Shown here: positions 24,982 through 37,200 of the stretch, piece after piece | Numbering within the stretch: the stretch's first letter is position 1 | Layout: each line of letters starts with the position of its first letter | Assembly: GCA_003971905.1 (NCBI GenBank) | Contig: RSEE01000089.1 | Location: 124,001 to 188,000 of the forward strand | Direction of reading: 5' to 3' | DNA length: 64,000 nt | DNA from: Moniliella sp. 'wahieum' | Lineage: Eukaryota > Basidiomycota > Moniliellomycetes > Moniliellales > Moniliellaceae | The notes under the pieces: generated by a model | What the model saw: only the letters and a program-made list of their open reading frames with translations | The model's database searches: none | What the model was told of the DNA's origin: nothing | Position numbers and translations under genes: made by a program

Positions 24982-25307
24982 GCATCTCCCTCCGCCTGCC
25001 TCCCGAGGGAAATCTCTACCCTTCGCTTCTTTCCCCCAGATACCGCCGACACTCCATTGAGGTCTCTTTCCTTGCACCTGGACGTTCGGTCCCCCCCATC
25101 CTCTTTCTCTTTCCCCTTTCCCCGCTCGCGTTAGCAATCTCTTATAAGTTGACCACATTCCTTCTCATCGGATATGGAGAATCATCTCTCATAGGGACCT
25201 TCACAAGAGCAAGGCGTTACTAAAAGTGGGAGCGGGGGGGGGGGGGATTCCTAATTATATGGCATGTGAATCGGATCGATGGATGCAAAAAGAGCACAAG
25301 TGTAAAA
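24982..25307. other. Intergenic spacer
   Basis: The DNAJ 3' flank is CT-rich from 25000 to 25130, then a G13 run at 25234-25246 precedes the convergent end of the unidentified minus-strand gene. No further feature is seen. Confidence 0.5.
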
Positions 25308-25927
25308 TCACAAATTGGCTTCACTGAACCAGGCTTGCGCGTGGTTCATAATGTCGATGCATCATCGACGTTGCCCACATCCATTGCGAAATGAGTCGTT
25401 CAGGATAATATCAAAGGTCTCGATCGATGTCTGCTCGATGGGACCGGTAAGGTTGGCCTCCGACCCAGAATCGGGTCCTGCGCCGCAGACTTACAAGTGG
25501 GCACGACAGGTTCTCCCAATCCCTTGACCAGTGCCACTAAGTGGAGCGGAATCTGCTTGCGGACAAACGTATAGGCTAGTGGGTTTGGTCCGCAAGTGAA
25601 CTCAATTTCAGGTGGAATGAGTACCTCCATCTCGTAGCTCAAGGATATGTCCACATCCTCTTGGTCTGGCAATCGTATCCGATGCCTGGGCAGGAGGACG
25701 AGCAGGCAAGGCTGGGGGTTGCCGCATCTTGCCTGTGACCGTCAACCCGCTTTAGCTGTCTGCGTTGCCATGAAGACGACCATTGGTAAAACCCACGTTC
25801 TTCATCCTCGATGGCTTGACGAGCGCTGCGGCGAAACTCGACGAAACAAGAGAGCGTCGCAGGCTGTCGCGTCCACTTGGTCGCTGGAGCTTACCGGGAA
25901 CGTGCCGACTACATAGGCGTAACTCAT
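25308..25927 (-). CDS. Unidentified small protein, probably spliced
   Basis: I do not recognise this gene. From ATG 25927 the strand reads MSYAYVVGTFP, followed by a GTAAGC donor-like site. After that come RRSARQAIEDEERGFYQW, SSSWQRRQLKRVDGHRQDA, an Ala/Pro-rich link, then SLSYEMEVLIPPEIEFTCG, PNPLAYTFVRKQIPLHLVA and LVKGLGEPVV. A GTAAGT donor at about 25495 and a CAG acceptor near 25430 could lead into TSIETFDIILNDSFRNG and a tail MNHAQAWFSEANL. Composition and the charged/hydrophobic alternation look coding, and stops are avoided across frame changes as in other genes here. Exon borders and both ends are tentative. Confidence 0.4.
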
Positions 25928-26386
25928 TCAGGTGGCACTCATAAATCGGGCAAACTTTCAAATCCATTTAGCTGGCTCCTGACTTTCACGTTGAACGTCC
26001 AGTTGAACGTTCAAGTTGAACGTTGAACCAACGTCCCATTACATGCATTACGTTGACATTGACCATCGATCATCGATCACCGGTCACGGTCACCATTCAT
26101 CATACATCATGCATCATGCATCACATGTCACATGTGATGTCAGTGCATCAGACAACCGCTGGAACTACTGCCGAGTACCCGATTCACACAACTCCTGTCG
26201 TCCAGCACACAAAATCCCCAAGATGCATCTGTGTCCTCAAGTACCTCAGTAGTGCACCATTATGTGGGGCGTGCGCATCAACCGAATTCATTGTTCCCGC
26301 GCGGGCCCATCCCCACATCACGATTCTGGCCAGCCCACGTACTCCCCTCCCGTCACACCACCACCACGCCCACCGCCAAGACAGCC
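25928..26386. promoter_or_regulatory. Upstream region of the MAPEG gene
   Basis: It holds a GTTGAACGT repeat cluster (25988-26032), ATCGATCATCGATCACCGGT (26066-26085) and a CATCATGCATCATGCATCAC palindromic cluster (about 26100-26125) followed by CACATGTGATG. These lie 260-400 bases upstream of the MAPEG ATG and could serve either flanking gene. Function is inferred from position only. Confidence 0.4.
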
Positions 26387-27096
26387 ATGAGTCCCACTCT
26401 GTTTGAACAATTCCAGCAACTCCCCAACGTCTCGCTCGCGGCTGTGCCTGCGGCTGCGGTGGTCGCTGCTCTTCGTACGTTCCCCTGCTTGCCTGCAACA
26501 AGTGTGTACTGACTCAGTGGGGCACAGCCCATTGGTACGCTGTCTTCCTCGCCATGCGCAAGAAGTCGTCTCCCCCATGGGACATTGCCAACCCGCGCAT
26601 ATGGGTTAATGGCCTGCAGTACCGCGCGCTATGTTGGAGCGTACAGACAAGAGGTGAGCAAAAAGCTTGCCAAGCACGAATGGCTCATCCTCCAAGCCGA
26701 CCGCGCAGGCCAATGCGTTCGAACACTTGCCTATGTTTGCTGTGGCAATGGTACGTATTCTTCCAAGCGGCTCTTGTTTGTTCTGACAAAGGGAGCACAG
26801 TTGACTGGCACGGTCGCAGGCCTCCCTGCTCCGTTCATGAACGGTGTCGCTCTCAACTACTTGGTCATGCGCCTCCTCTACAACTACGTTTACCTGAAGA
26901 TCCAAAAGGGAGATCTAGCTCTGCTCCGTACATTGGTCTTTTGGGTTATGTATGTCCCACTCTTGTGGGTCTTTGTCAAAAGGTACGTCTTCCTGTCCGT
27001 TGCTTGGCGTAGAAGTGGATCTGACCGAATCATCGCTGATCTATACTCCTCCGTGCGGACAGTTCGCTGGCATTTACCAAACAGCAGGGCAAATAA
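26387..27096 (+). CDS. MAPEG-family membrane protein
   Basis: Small four-helix membrane protein of the MAPEG family (microsomal glutathione S-transferase-like). Features in order: hydrophobic N terminus NVSLAAVPAAAVVAALPHWY, NPR near residue 50, the hallmark KLAKHEWLILQADRA with ANAFEHLPMFAVAM, and a C-terminal AGLPAPFMNGVALNYLVMRL and LYNYVY helix. It ends SSLAFTKQQGK. Introns are 26475-26527, 26751-26800 and 26983-27062, all with GTACGT donors and consistent phase. One frame change lies near 26630. The first-helix and NPR motifs are compatible with a glutathione-dependent enzyme, but the substrate is unknown. Confidence 0.85.
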
Positions 27097-27756
27097 GCCA
27101 AGCTCTCGTAACTGTACCTATATCAAACCACTGGGCTGCCCAACAATATGCATCAGCTGCCTGGACTAATAGGAATCACAGCGTGAAGGAAACGGCAGGA
27201 ACCACGACTCGGCGCGTCAACATCGATAGATGGAACTTGGCACTTTGGCGCTACTTGAAAATGTGGACCAAGATAAAGACCAAATACGTCTATATCATAG
27301 CACTATCGCTGCCTGCGTCCTAAACAAGATGCAACGAACGCCGAATCGACCTGAACAATCCTTCGCCCCTCACGTCTTAAGAAGAGAGAAGGGTTGATAG
27401 CAAATTGCGCGCGAAGATGCAACAAAAATCTCTATTGCCTGAGAGAGTCGAGCAGGCTAGGCCAGGGTTGATTGCATTCGGACGTAATAGGCAAGGATAA
27501 CACCTCTGGCTCCCATTGAACGATGACAGGTAACACGGACGACAGACCTGAGTGGGTAGCCTGCGACGAACGCTCGAGACCAACTATATGGCAAGCAAAA
27601 TGATCAGGCGAAGCATGACATTGCCATATTTTGGGATTGGTGAAGCATGTCCATGGCGAGCTGTATTTTATCTGAAGCCCGCCAGGGCAATGTACGAGTA
27701 AGGAGGGCCTAGGGGGACAACAAAATGAGGGAAGACAGGGCGTATTAATACAACCA
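27097..27756. other. Intergenic region, convergent 3' ends
   Basis: It lies between the MAPEG and eL31 stops. A minus-strand open frame entering from the eL31 locus is a shadow. No RNA gene or repeat stands out. Confidence 0.55.
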
Positions 27757-28368
27757 TTACTCCTGGTCAATGACGACCGTCTCAAGCCCCTTGAACGAGG
27801 TGATGCCAAACACGGGAGTGGCCACCACGTAGAGCTTCTCCTTGGCGTCCTCATCGTCGTTGCGCTTGCGCTCCAGGCGTACCCGAATCCGACGGGGCAC
27901 CGACTTGACTCCCAACTTCCAAATCTCCTCGTTGAGCTTGGGGTCGATGCGGACATCCTTGACGCTCATCGCACGCTGGGCAAAACGAACCACCTCCTTA
28001 ATGGCGCGAGGGGCCGTCTTCTTGTCCTGCATGCGGAACACGCGCTTGGCCAAGTGGATCGTGTACTCGCGCTAACCCAGATGAAACAAAACAAGTCAGT
28101 CAGTCAGGCCGGACCAGAGGAGACAAAGCCAGGTCGATGATGCGCACAGGGCAAATAAAGCCAAGCGTTGAACTCAACGTGTCCAACGCTCTCGACGATT
28201 TCTCCCTCAGGGGAGCCGGGGTACTGGTCTAGGACCAGCACCGAGGCGTCGACCGGCAGACCTTCATGCAATTTGGCATGCGAAGGACGGCATTCAGAGT
28301 CCCAGCAGGATACTCACGGTCACGACGTCCTTGAGGACGGAGCGCTGCGTCTTCTTGGTCGGGGCCAT
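27757..28368 (-). CDS. RPL31: 60S ribosomal protein eL31
   Basis: Cytosolic large-subunit protein. Exon 1 (28318-28368) encodes [17 protein letters not shown]. Exon 2 (27757-28071) starts [20 protein letters not shown] and contains [60 protein letters not shown] and [14 protein letters not shown]. Length matches the family and no frame error is seen. Donor GTGAGT and acceptor GGTTAG delimit a 246-base intron, far longer than others in the window. The family insert near residue 25 (HKRVHGVSFKKR in many species) is replaced by a shorter [11 protein letters not shown]. Confidence 0.93.
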
Positions 28369-29233
28369 TGTGAAGCGAGTGATGAGAAGCGTATAGGTGG
28401 ATGGATGAACGTGGGGGGTTGCGTCACAGGGCTTCCACATGAAGCAGGCGCATACGCCCGCCGCAACGAGTCTTTTATTGCGCCTCGAAACAGTGATAGG
28501 GTTGGGTTAGGCCTTTGGGCTCGTGGAGCTTGGTCAAGCCCTCACGGAGTTTACATTTCAATTCTGATTGGTTCCAAAACATGGCAGTGAATATTGAAAG
28601 TGTCAAGCTAGTGACTTCAGTGACTTGATTCACTCTAGTGATGCATGATGTACTCGAGTAGTCTGGGTATATTGACCGGTCAATTAACCGGTGACCGACA
28701 GGCAGTTCCGACAGCCGAGCTCGATCTTCCTCTTGCGCCCTTTGTGCCACCGTACACCAGATCCATTTGAGCACGGACGAGATAACGTGTGGCGGCGACC
28801 GGCAACAGCCCTTGCTTTGGCAGGTAATTGAAGGTAAAACATAGGCAACCTAGTGTCTCTCCAGCACGTGAACTGAGTTGGACCAGAACATTTTGAACGG
28901 TTGGACGAAGAATCGGTCTGGGCGCACTTGCCATCAACCCGTAAGTAGTATCTCCACCAGACAAGTGCAGCGGCATCAAGCCCGTTGTGAGTGGCATTGA
29001 GCATGTGCCTACCGCATGTGCATGTGCTTGCTACGCCATCCGCTGTTGTCTGTTTCATTCTATCAATCGTTCCTGTCGTGCCAATGTATGTGGCTCGTGC
29101 GTTACGGCAACGATGGGAGACATCGTTTCAATGGGAGCACGCCAGGAAAGCCTATGGAGTGAAGTGGCAACTCGAATGGGCATGCTTTTGTACGAAAGAC
29201 AACGCAAGATTATGGCGCATGACACCATGGCCA
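28369..29233. other. Upstream region of eL31 and 3' flank of EBP2
   Basis: It contains a TGATGCATGATG element near 28638-28650, about 270 bases upstream of the eL31 start, and TTGACCGGTCAATTAACCGGT at about 28673-28692, itself palindromic. Open frames here carry no recognisable motif. Confidence 0.5.
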
Positions 29234-30704
29234 TTACCTCCTACCCGCACGGGCATTCTTACCTGGGCGGTTCTTCTTGTTCGAGGGAGCACGCACTCCT
29301 GCCGTTCCAGAGATGCGACGCTTCTTAGCCGGTCCTCCTGAACCGCCTCCAAACGAAAAGTTTTCCGTAGACTCGCGTGTGTTGGCTTTGGAGTGCTTCT
29401 TCTTGCCCCGTAGCCGTATTTGGCGTCACGCGCTGAGCGGGGCATATGCTTCCCCCCGCGCCCCCGTCCGCGTCCAGCAGGGCCACCGCGGGCCCCACGA
29501 GAAGGTGCTTCGCCCTCCATGACATCAGCCAGCTGGATATCAAACCCATCATCACCACCTCCAGAATGTTCTGCACAAAAGAGAGTAATGTCAGCGCCAC
29601 CAATCTCGCATAGGCTATCCAAAGTAGCGAGAAAATAGGAGATGGGGACGCACTGCGCTTCAAATCCTTGACCTTGTCGGCAAACTCTCGCTTTTGCTTT
29701 TGGCGCTCGAGCTGCTTTTCCACCTGTACCTTCTTGCCGAACTTCTTGAGCTCGCGCTGACGCTTAGCCTCTTCTGATGCCTTGATTCCGGCACGTTCAT
29801 CAAGCATGCGCTGGCGAACGCGTTCCATGTGCTCATCTGACTTGACCATCTCGGCAAAGTAGTCTTTCGGACGAATAAAGGGCACGCCAGCCTGCATCAG
29901 GCGACGACGACCCTCCTCGGCGCCCGCAAGAGCCTGTCGGTAAAAGACAAGTTCACGCTTCAGGTCATCCTCGAGAGAAGTGCCAACCTCCTCCGCTACA
30001 TTCTCCGGCCATGACACATGCATCGTCTCGGTCCACGCCAAAGGAGCGCCTTTCGAAGGAGCATTAAGCGCAATCGACTCAGTCAGAGCCTTAAGCGCAA
30101 CCACGTTGTTGATCCGTACTCGGTTGTGCTTAGTAGCCAAAACAGCAGGAGACACTTCCCCAGCAATTTGGTCCAGTTCCACGTCTTCCTCCTCATCGTC
30201 CCCCTCCTCTTCCTCCTCCTCTTCTTCCTCGTCATCCTCAGCTGAGAATCCGGATGGAACAAGACCGCTGCGTAGGATGCTCTCGGCCAAAGTGTTCTTA
30301 GACTTGGGTTTATCCTCACCATCGTCCTCATCTTCGTCCTCGTCCGTGTTCTCGCCCTCGGCAACATCCTCGTCCTCTTCGCCCTCCTCAGAATCGTCCT
30401 CATCACCTTCGTCTTCGGAGTCATCGTCGTCATCCATAGGGAGTTCGACACCTTGCCTCTTGAGGGCGGCCATTAGGTTCTGCATGCCCTCTTCATCAAT
30501 GTCCTCGTCCGAGTCGTCGTCTTCCTCTTCGTCCGAGTCATCGTCTTCCTCTTCGTCCGAGCCATCTGAATCCACCGCCGACTCCGGCTCCGGCTCTGGT
30601 GCCGCTTTCTTTTGGGTCTTCCCAGTATTCTTAGCCAGATTAGAAGTAGGTGCTGGCTTGCTGGGCGCAGAAGCGCGTGCGGCAGGAGCAGATTTGCGGC
30701 CCAT
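29234..30704 (-). CDS. EBP2: rRNA-processing protein EBP2
   Basis: Nucleolar factor for 60S subunit assembly and 27S pre-rRNA processing. The N terminus is Ala/Pro/Lys-rich, then long Asp/Glu runs (about 30120-30590). The conserved EBP2 core follows: INNVVALKALTESIAL, PLAWTETMHVSW, DLKRELVFYRQALAGAEEGR, GVPFIRPKDYFAEMVKSDEH and MERVRQRMLDE. The Lys/Arg-rich helix KRQRELKKFGKKVQVEKQLE leads to HSGGGDDGFDIQLADVMEGE, an RGRGRGG stretch and the basic tail NTRESTENFSFGGG, AKKRRISG and RPGKNARAGRR. The intron 29571-29653 (GTGCGT...TGTGCAG) is in phase. One frame change at about 29415 must be corrected to reach the usual tail and the TAA at 29234. Confidence 0.92.
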
Positions 30705-31816
30705 GATCAGCGCTTGTATCGAAATGACCTGGTGTTGGAGGTCGACGTGCGGAGCACAGGCGAAATAAGCAGGAGGACAGGAAAAAGCAAAAAAATTAAG
30801 AGAGCGGAATGCCGAGCCCACACCTTTCCGCCAACACTGTGATTCCGCCGATAGGTAAAATGGGACGGGTAGATAATTGGCTGGGGAACTCTAATAGGAA
30901 ACACTCCCTACTGACTGGTGAGATGAGGGGCCGATGAGACCCTGAAGCCGGAGGTCATCGCTTGACCCCTGCCGGCCGGACCACAGAGGTTATAAGCGCT
31001 AAGCGCTAAGCGCTAACCACTAACTGCTTATTAGAACCAGCACGGCACCCGTTGTTAAATGTCGCGAAGACATACCTTCGACATCAGTACAAAACGTCGG
31101 ACGTCGGGCTCCAGCGTCTACACCAGCAGGCGGCAATTACGGGGAAACATTCAGTGTGCCGTTATCTTCCAAAGAGGTAGCGCGAGCGTACACACGAAGA
31201 ATGAAGAACGTGCTGGTATATAGTCATCAAGTGATCGAGCGCTGAGCCATCTCCAATGAGGCACTTCTCTTACTAGGAAAACCCTCAGTAAATTTTCTTC
31301 CTTCCAGAGCTCAAACATCTTACTGACCGTCTTGGGGGCATGGTACTATCCACACGTCGCCACAACCAAGGGGAGGGGTGTTGGCTTTTGAGTGCACCCC
31401 TGGCACTTGACGATCTTGTAGAGCGCTCCGCTGGCTCTCAGCCGGGCGTGTGGTACAGTAAACTATTTTGGAACTATTACAGAACACAGAGACAACACAC
31501 GGATGAAGAAAGCTCGTCAAGTAATTCAAATGGTGACGAGTCGTACATGCATCAACGAGAGAGTGAGAAGGGAAGACAAGTAACGGCAAGTAACGGTGGT
31601 TTCCATTCAAAGCCACCAGCGGCTGCATCCATGATAACCACGGGCGCAAGGTCTATCTGATATAGGGCTGACGACGACGAGCCGTGGCGGGTGGGTGTGC
31701 CCGATGAATGAAACCACACAGGGGAGTGAGAAGAAGAGGGAGGGGATCGGCGATACTGTTCAATCGAAGGCCAGGAGCGGCGAGTAGGGCACACTGACAG
31801 AGTTGCGAATGCGTGT
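30705..31816. other. Intergenic region, EBP2 promoter and PTR2 3' flank
   Basis: It contains the EBP2 upstream region, a small heptamer array at 30994-31014 and mixed-composition DNA. A GGTATATAGTC motif lies near 31214. A plus-strand open frame of 106 codons near 31340 has no recognisable family. Confidence 0.5.
30994..31014. repeat. (AAGCGCT)3 heptamer repeat
   Basis: Three perfect copies of a heptamer with a palindromic AGCGCT core. The same core recurs in other intergenic words and in the 23-bp array at 2765-2903. Confidence 0.85.
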
Positions 31817-34218
31817 CTAGGTCGTGTGATGTGCGGCATTCTTACGGTCGTGGTGAAGCTCATCCTCCAACCGTTCTGCTTCGCGATCCAGGTTGTTGAG
31901 GTGCTCCTCTTGACGGTCCAGGTTGTAGAACACTGTATATAATAGCACAAAGCGAATTAAAAGTAGTTAGTTTCCTGTCGGTCCGGCCTCGATAGAAAAG
32001 AGGAAATACGCACAAAGATGAACACAATGCCTGCTCCAGACGAAAGGCCGGCGACGATGGCATAGTTCTCCACCAACTTGGGGTCTTCACTGATGGGAGT
32101 AAACGCCTCGCCAATTGCCGAGCTGATGGCCGAGGTGAAGAGTTGGATGCCCATCACGAAGGACTTCATTTTCTTGGGCGCCTTCGAATATGCGTACTCG
32201 AGTGCAGGGACGTTAACAAAGAGCTCCGAGGTGGCAATGAGAATGTAGGCGCCGGATTGTTGCCAGACGGTAATGGGTACCTTGGTGTCGCACGTGGCAG
32301 CGTAGTTACCACACGGCGACTTCTTATAAATGAAGTGCTGGGTAACAGCTGCGTACACCATGGCCAGCGCCGCAACTTGGTACCCAACGGCCATACGCTG
32401 CAGTGCCGACACCCGCCATCCACGGCGCCGTAACATGGGGTAGATAACAAAGTCAAGAATGGGGACAAGGATGATGATGGCTGCGATTTGGGGGCGGGCA
32501 TAGAGTTAGAAAACAAACGAGGGCTTCTTCAAAGGGGCGGGAGGAAACGTACCAATTGGGTCTAGGTTTTGAATAATACTGTTAGGAACACCGTCCAGCT
32601 GCATGGTGGCGGCTTGAGAAAGAAGATTGGACGTCATTTGGTTGTACGCCAACTGGTAGATAGGCAAAAGACAGAACACTTGGCACGCTTTAAACGTCCG
32701 GCGCACCTCCATTACCCAGACATCATCGAATGTCATCCACTTGGGCCGCGTTTCCGGCGTATAACGACTGGGAAGAGCGTAGTCCCAAAAGTCGTCGGCT
32801 TTCATTTGCTTGCACATCTTGATTGGGTTCCAACTCAGGCAAGGCTTCGTGCAGTACCACAGGATACGGAAAGCAGAAGGCATGAGGGAGCCCGAGGGGG
32901 GCGTCTTGATGTAGTGGTTGCGCCAACAGTAGAGGATTGGTGCACAAATCAGCAGCAAAATGGTTGGAAGAGTGTACTCGAGCCAAAACCCAACGTACTC
33001 TGTAATTCAGAATGATGGTTAGTGCCTGACTGCTCAACATCAACCGTAACAAGAGGATCGCCTCCAGGGAGACGTACTTTCAGAGTAGGCCATGCCAATT
33101 TGGCCACCAAGAGCGCCAATGTTAATGAACAGGTAGCTTTGTACAAGGTGTGAAAAAGTCAGCTGCATGTCGTACTTTCAGAGAATAATAACGTACAAGA
33201 CCATGAAGAGACGCGTCAGAGTCAGGTTCGGGTCAATGATCACTTTCTCCCCGGACTGCTCCAGCGTGGTGGTGTACATCTTGGTTGCTGACACCTGCTC
33301 GGCAATGAGGGGGCTCACCTGATAGTAGGAACACCAGTCAGTATCACGTGTTTATGGGGGGTACAAGAGGCCACGTACCGAAGACTTGAACCAGCCGGTG
33401 CCTACACCAAAGATGATGATGGCAATGATGAGGCAGGCATATGCACCGTTGGCGTTATCCATGACTGGGGGGGGGCACTGACTGTCATGCGGAATGAACG
33501 CAATGTATTTTGTCATGTCAGAAAAGGGCATATCAGATGGGGTATGGACGTACTAATGAGAATGATGTGGCCTATCGTGGCGATGACCAAGGCAATGCCA
33601 ATGGTCTTGAAGCGGCCCCAGTACGAGTCAGCCAGGTAGGCTCCAAGAAGTGGCATGCAGTAAACCCAGAACGAGTTAAACGTTGTGATGCCGAAAGCGG
33701 CACGTTGACCCTTACCAAGGGCACCTGTCACGCCGTTCGACGCTCGATTGGCACCGGTGCGGCCACCTTGGCTGTATGCCGGACGGGGTTGTTGGATAAA
33801 ATTGGTGAAGGCGTTGATCACACCGTAGTACGAGAAGCGTTCGGCCAGCTCACATACCGCCACACCAAATGCACGCCAGGGTACAGGGGCTGGGAGACGA
33901 CGCAAAGTTTTGAGCTCGTCAATTGTGGGAACCGGGTGGGATTCGGCAGGATCGTAGCGTGCGATGGGCATCTTTGCCTTGAAACTCCTCAAAGACATTA
34001 GCCTCGATTTCATCTACCTTCTTCTCGTCAATGTGGTCATTGCTTGACACTGTGGTTTCGAGGGCATGCTCCTCTTTGGACAACACAGCACACCGTTGTT
34101 GGTACCCACTGATTGGGGTGCTAGTAGAGTGGGGAAACGACGTCAGAAAAGGTGCATGGATACAAAATGACCATGCTTTTAAATGCAGAAAGGGAGGTAA
34201 GGACGTACGGGAAGCCAT
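31817..34218 (-). CDS. Oligopeptide transporter, POT/PTR2 family
   Basis: Proton-coupled di/tripeptide importer of the plasma membrane. Order of signatures: acidic N terminus, LPAPVPWRAFGVAVCELAER with FSYYGV (the ExxERFxYY-type motif), WVYCMPLLGAYLADSYWGRF, GVGTGWFKSS, RLFMVLYLFINIGALGGQIG and the FCLLPIYQLAYNQM segment. Then come QRMAVGYQVAALAMVYAAV and the C-terminal helices NVPALEYAYSKAPKKMKSF. The tail is a charged coiled stretch ending HHDRKNAAHHTT. Exon 1 is tiny (ATG GCT TCC). At least five further introns with GTACGT-like donors are visible, the last at 31933-32009. Frame changes occur near 33960 and in the second exon. The window carries only one such transporter. Confidence 0.9.
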
Positions 34219-37200
34219 AGTGATAACGATCGAAGAATGTGCACGGATCGAAGGGAACGGGGATCCAGCCCAACGCAGAGCTTCAGCGATGAAGTGTGGG
34301 GATGAGGGGGCGGCTGAAATTATGGGGTTGTAGTTTTACCAGCAGGTGGTAAGAAAACTACAGCGGCAAGGGGAGGGTCCAAGGATGAAAAAGAGAATCC
34401 ACGGAGGGTATGCGTCGCTTATATATGCATCCGCTGATATGTGTAAATGCAATCCGACTCCCATATACTTGGGGAAAAACCATGATGCAGAAGAGACTCA
34501 GGTCAGGCGCTAGAGATAGCCACAGCCATAGACCGCGCTCCCTCTACCGCAAAAGCCCAGCCCCGCCCCAGCACCTGAGGCAGTGTGTGGGCAGACAAGG
34601 ACAGGATTCTACGTGTCCAGTGGTAATGCATAATGGCGGAGCCACAGCAGCTAGCTAGCTTATCTTGGCCCCGACGGTTCTTGCTATATAATACGGACGC
34701 CAACACTGCCCCCCTATAGCGGGAAGCAAATCGAGGCTTAAGCCCCCCCCGCAATATCAATACAGGTACAGGGCCAAGCTTGGCAGCGGCTGACACTGGC
34801 GCCAAGCCGCGCGAGTTTCGACGCAACACTGCACTAGTGCGGGTGGCGGCATTTTTGCGTCGACGGATGGCACAGTGTTATACCGCGGCCTTGGCCTCAG
34901 GCGCTCTTGGCACACACCGCCGCCTTGCCTATCTCTCACAGCTGCGTATCTATATCAACTAAAAAGCCTCTCGTGGAAGGTGGCACCTGATGGTGCCTGC
35001 CGTTCCTGTATTGGGTGTCCCTGGATAACATGGATGACAACATGTGGCCTCTGAGAGATCTGGAGGAAGAAGCGCCAGACGCACTGTGGCATGCACAGAA
35101 GATAAGCACTCCCAGCCAGACATTCGGCGAAGGTGACACCGTTGGCAACGAATAATAGTTGAGGTCATTAATCATTAACCATGCCAGCGTTGTATATTCC
35201 CAGCTTCTTGCAGTGGAAGCTGTAACAAAAGGACACACAAATCGTTAATTGGGTAGTGTATGACACCGCTGCGGCTCAGCGCTGAGCTCAGCTGAGCACT
35301 GACTGAACACGGAACTTACTGAACGAAGGCGCGCTAATCTTTCGACGTATGAAGCACCACAAAAGATTGGCCGACGAAAGAGATAATAAAGAGGTGTATA
35401 TAGAGACGAGATGAGAGCCGGCGCTGTGTGACCTATATGCTTTTGTTACGGGCGTTTTGTGCGAATTAGAATTGACGATGTAAGTTATTCCCTATGCCTT
35501 TTTTCCTTTTATATTTTCCCCTCCTACCTACTGACCGCAGGCTGATTAAAGTGGTGCCTTGTGCCACTTTAAGAGGGCTGCTGAAACTTGAAGGGCTGTG
35601 AACGCATGTGAGCGCTTACTAGTTACTACGCCGACATGAACCGCGTGATGCATCATGTGATGAGAGCGCCTGAGCCCTTCTGAGGCTTGAAGCTTGAAGC
35701 CTCAGGCCCTGATGGCTGAACTGATGTGCTGAGAGAGTCAGGCCTCAGGAGCTAATCAACCTGATTGCTCAGCTGAGCGGCTAAGCGGACAGACTGATTG
35801 GACATGGTATGGGACAAGGATGGTCGAGATGGCATCTTCTGTGGCCCAGAGGCTAGGCCCCGCAACATATCATTCATTGCATCATACATCATCCATGTTA
35901 TGTCGGTGAATATTGAACGAGACTATGTATCTCCGCACGGCGGCACCGCCGCTTAGACAGCGACTAGTGAGATCTGAGATCTGAGAGAGAGAAACGCTGA
36001 GCGCTGGCTGAGATCTGTGACATTGGGGATTAATTGATGGCGCTATGGACCAGATTGATGCATCGAATTGATCATCGATGATTGTTCATGACATGTACCT
36101 GCCCCCTACTGTACGGGATCTCGGGAGATTGCGCCTTAGTGCGCCCCCCTGCTGGAAGGCTTTCGCGGGCCGTTTTTTGTTTTTAAATCGGGTCGCTATA
36201 GTTCTGTTTGGGGTCTCTGTGTACAGTGCATCATATGCATTCCGATACTCCAAGTACACAGAGAGGTGTAAGTAGAGAGGGGAGGCGCCATTAGTTCCAG
36301 TCACTAGTTACTATGTAGGCACACAGTTATACGGTCCCAAATTCTGTTTCGACTCCCCGGCGTGCGCGCGCAGACCGAAACCATGCGTTTGCCAAGTCTG
36401 ATCAATTTCCATCGTAATGCTCCTCCATACACCATACTTCTTCAAGCTTCAATAGACAGGGTGGACAGGATGTTGTGAGACTTAGTGAGAACTGCAATCG
36501 TTGTGTATTCACATGCTGATGATCATCACTCTGTAGCACAGGGACTGGAAAAGGTCATATCGATCTGTGTACAGTTCAACGCTTATATAGTTTGTGTTGT
36601 GATGTAGGATTCGCACCAATCTCCGGTCTTGAGGTTTTGCAAATACTACCCACACAGTGTATGTCATCCGGGCCTATAGGCCGAGGGGGTCTCTTCCCTA
36701 TCATTGCCCCATCCACGCCATATCCATGGGGCTGGTGCGAGCCGCATGCCTTATGGAACGGCGCAGCGCAAGAGACCAGCGAAAAGTGCTATAGAAACGT
36801 GCGGTATGAAGTACCGACGCTCGCTTCCCTCTTCCACGGATGTGTCAAAGCAGCCCTGGCCCTTCCCGGGCGGGTAGCCCTCCGCGTAATGACCAGGGAC
36901 ACAAAAAGGCGACTAATGAGGTGCTCACTTGAGGTGCTTTTTGCCTTGCCCCGGGCGACAAAACGTCCATCTCCTTATTCCTGCACAGCTCGTATACCGG
37001 GTGGTGGGGGCGTGTTGGTGACGGACGCGGCGCCTCTCGGCGTCACGCGTCTTGTTCCCGAAGGAAGTCCAAGACATATTATAGGTTGTACGATGTCATC
37101 AAGTACTTTGAGGCAATGATGCCGTCATCTTGATGCCTGTTCGGTTGGTGGTGGTCGTAGTGCCTGGGGCGCTTCAATTTGGCGAAGGGGCCTCAACAAA

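Noticed and set aside
27432-27956. Long minus-strand open frame overlapping eL31
   Set aside because: It is an alternative frame of the clear ribosomal-protein exon plus low-complexity flank.
36592-37119. 175-codon plus-strand open frame
   Set aside because: No family resemblance; residue composition is erratic and no promoter or intron signals support it.
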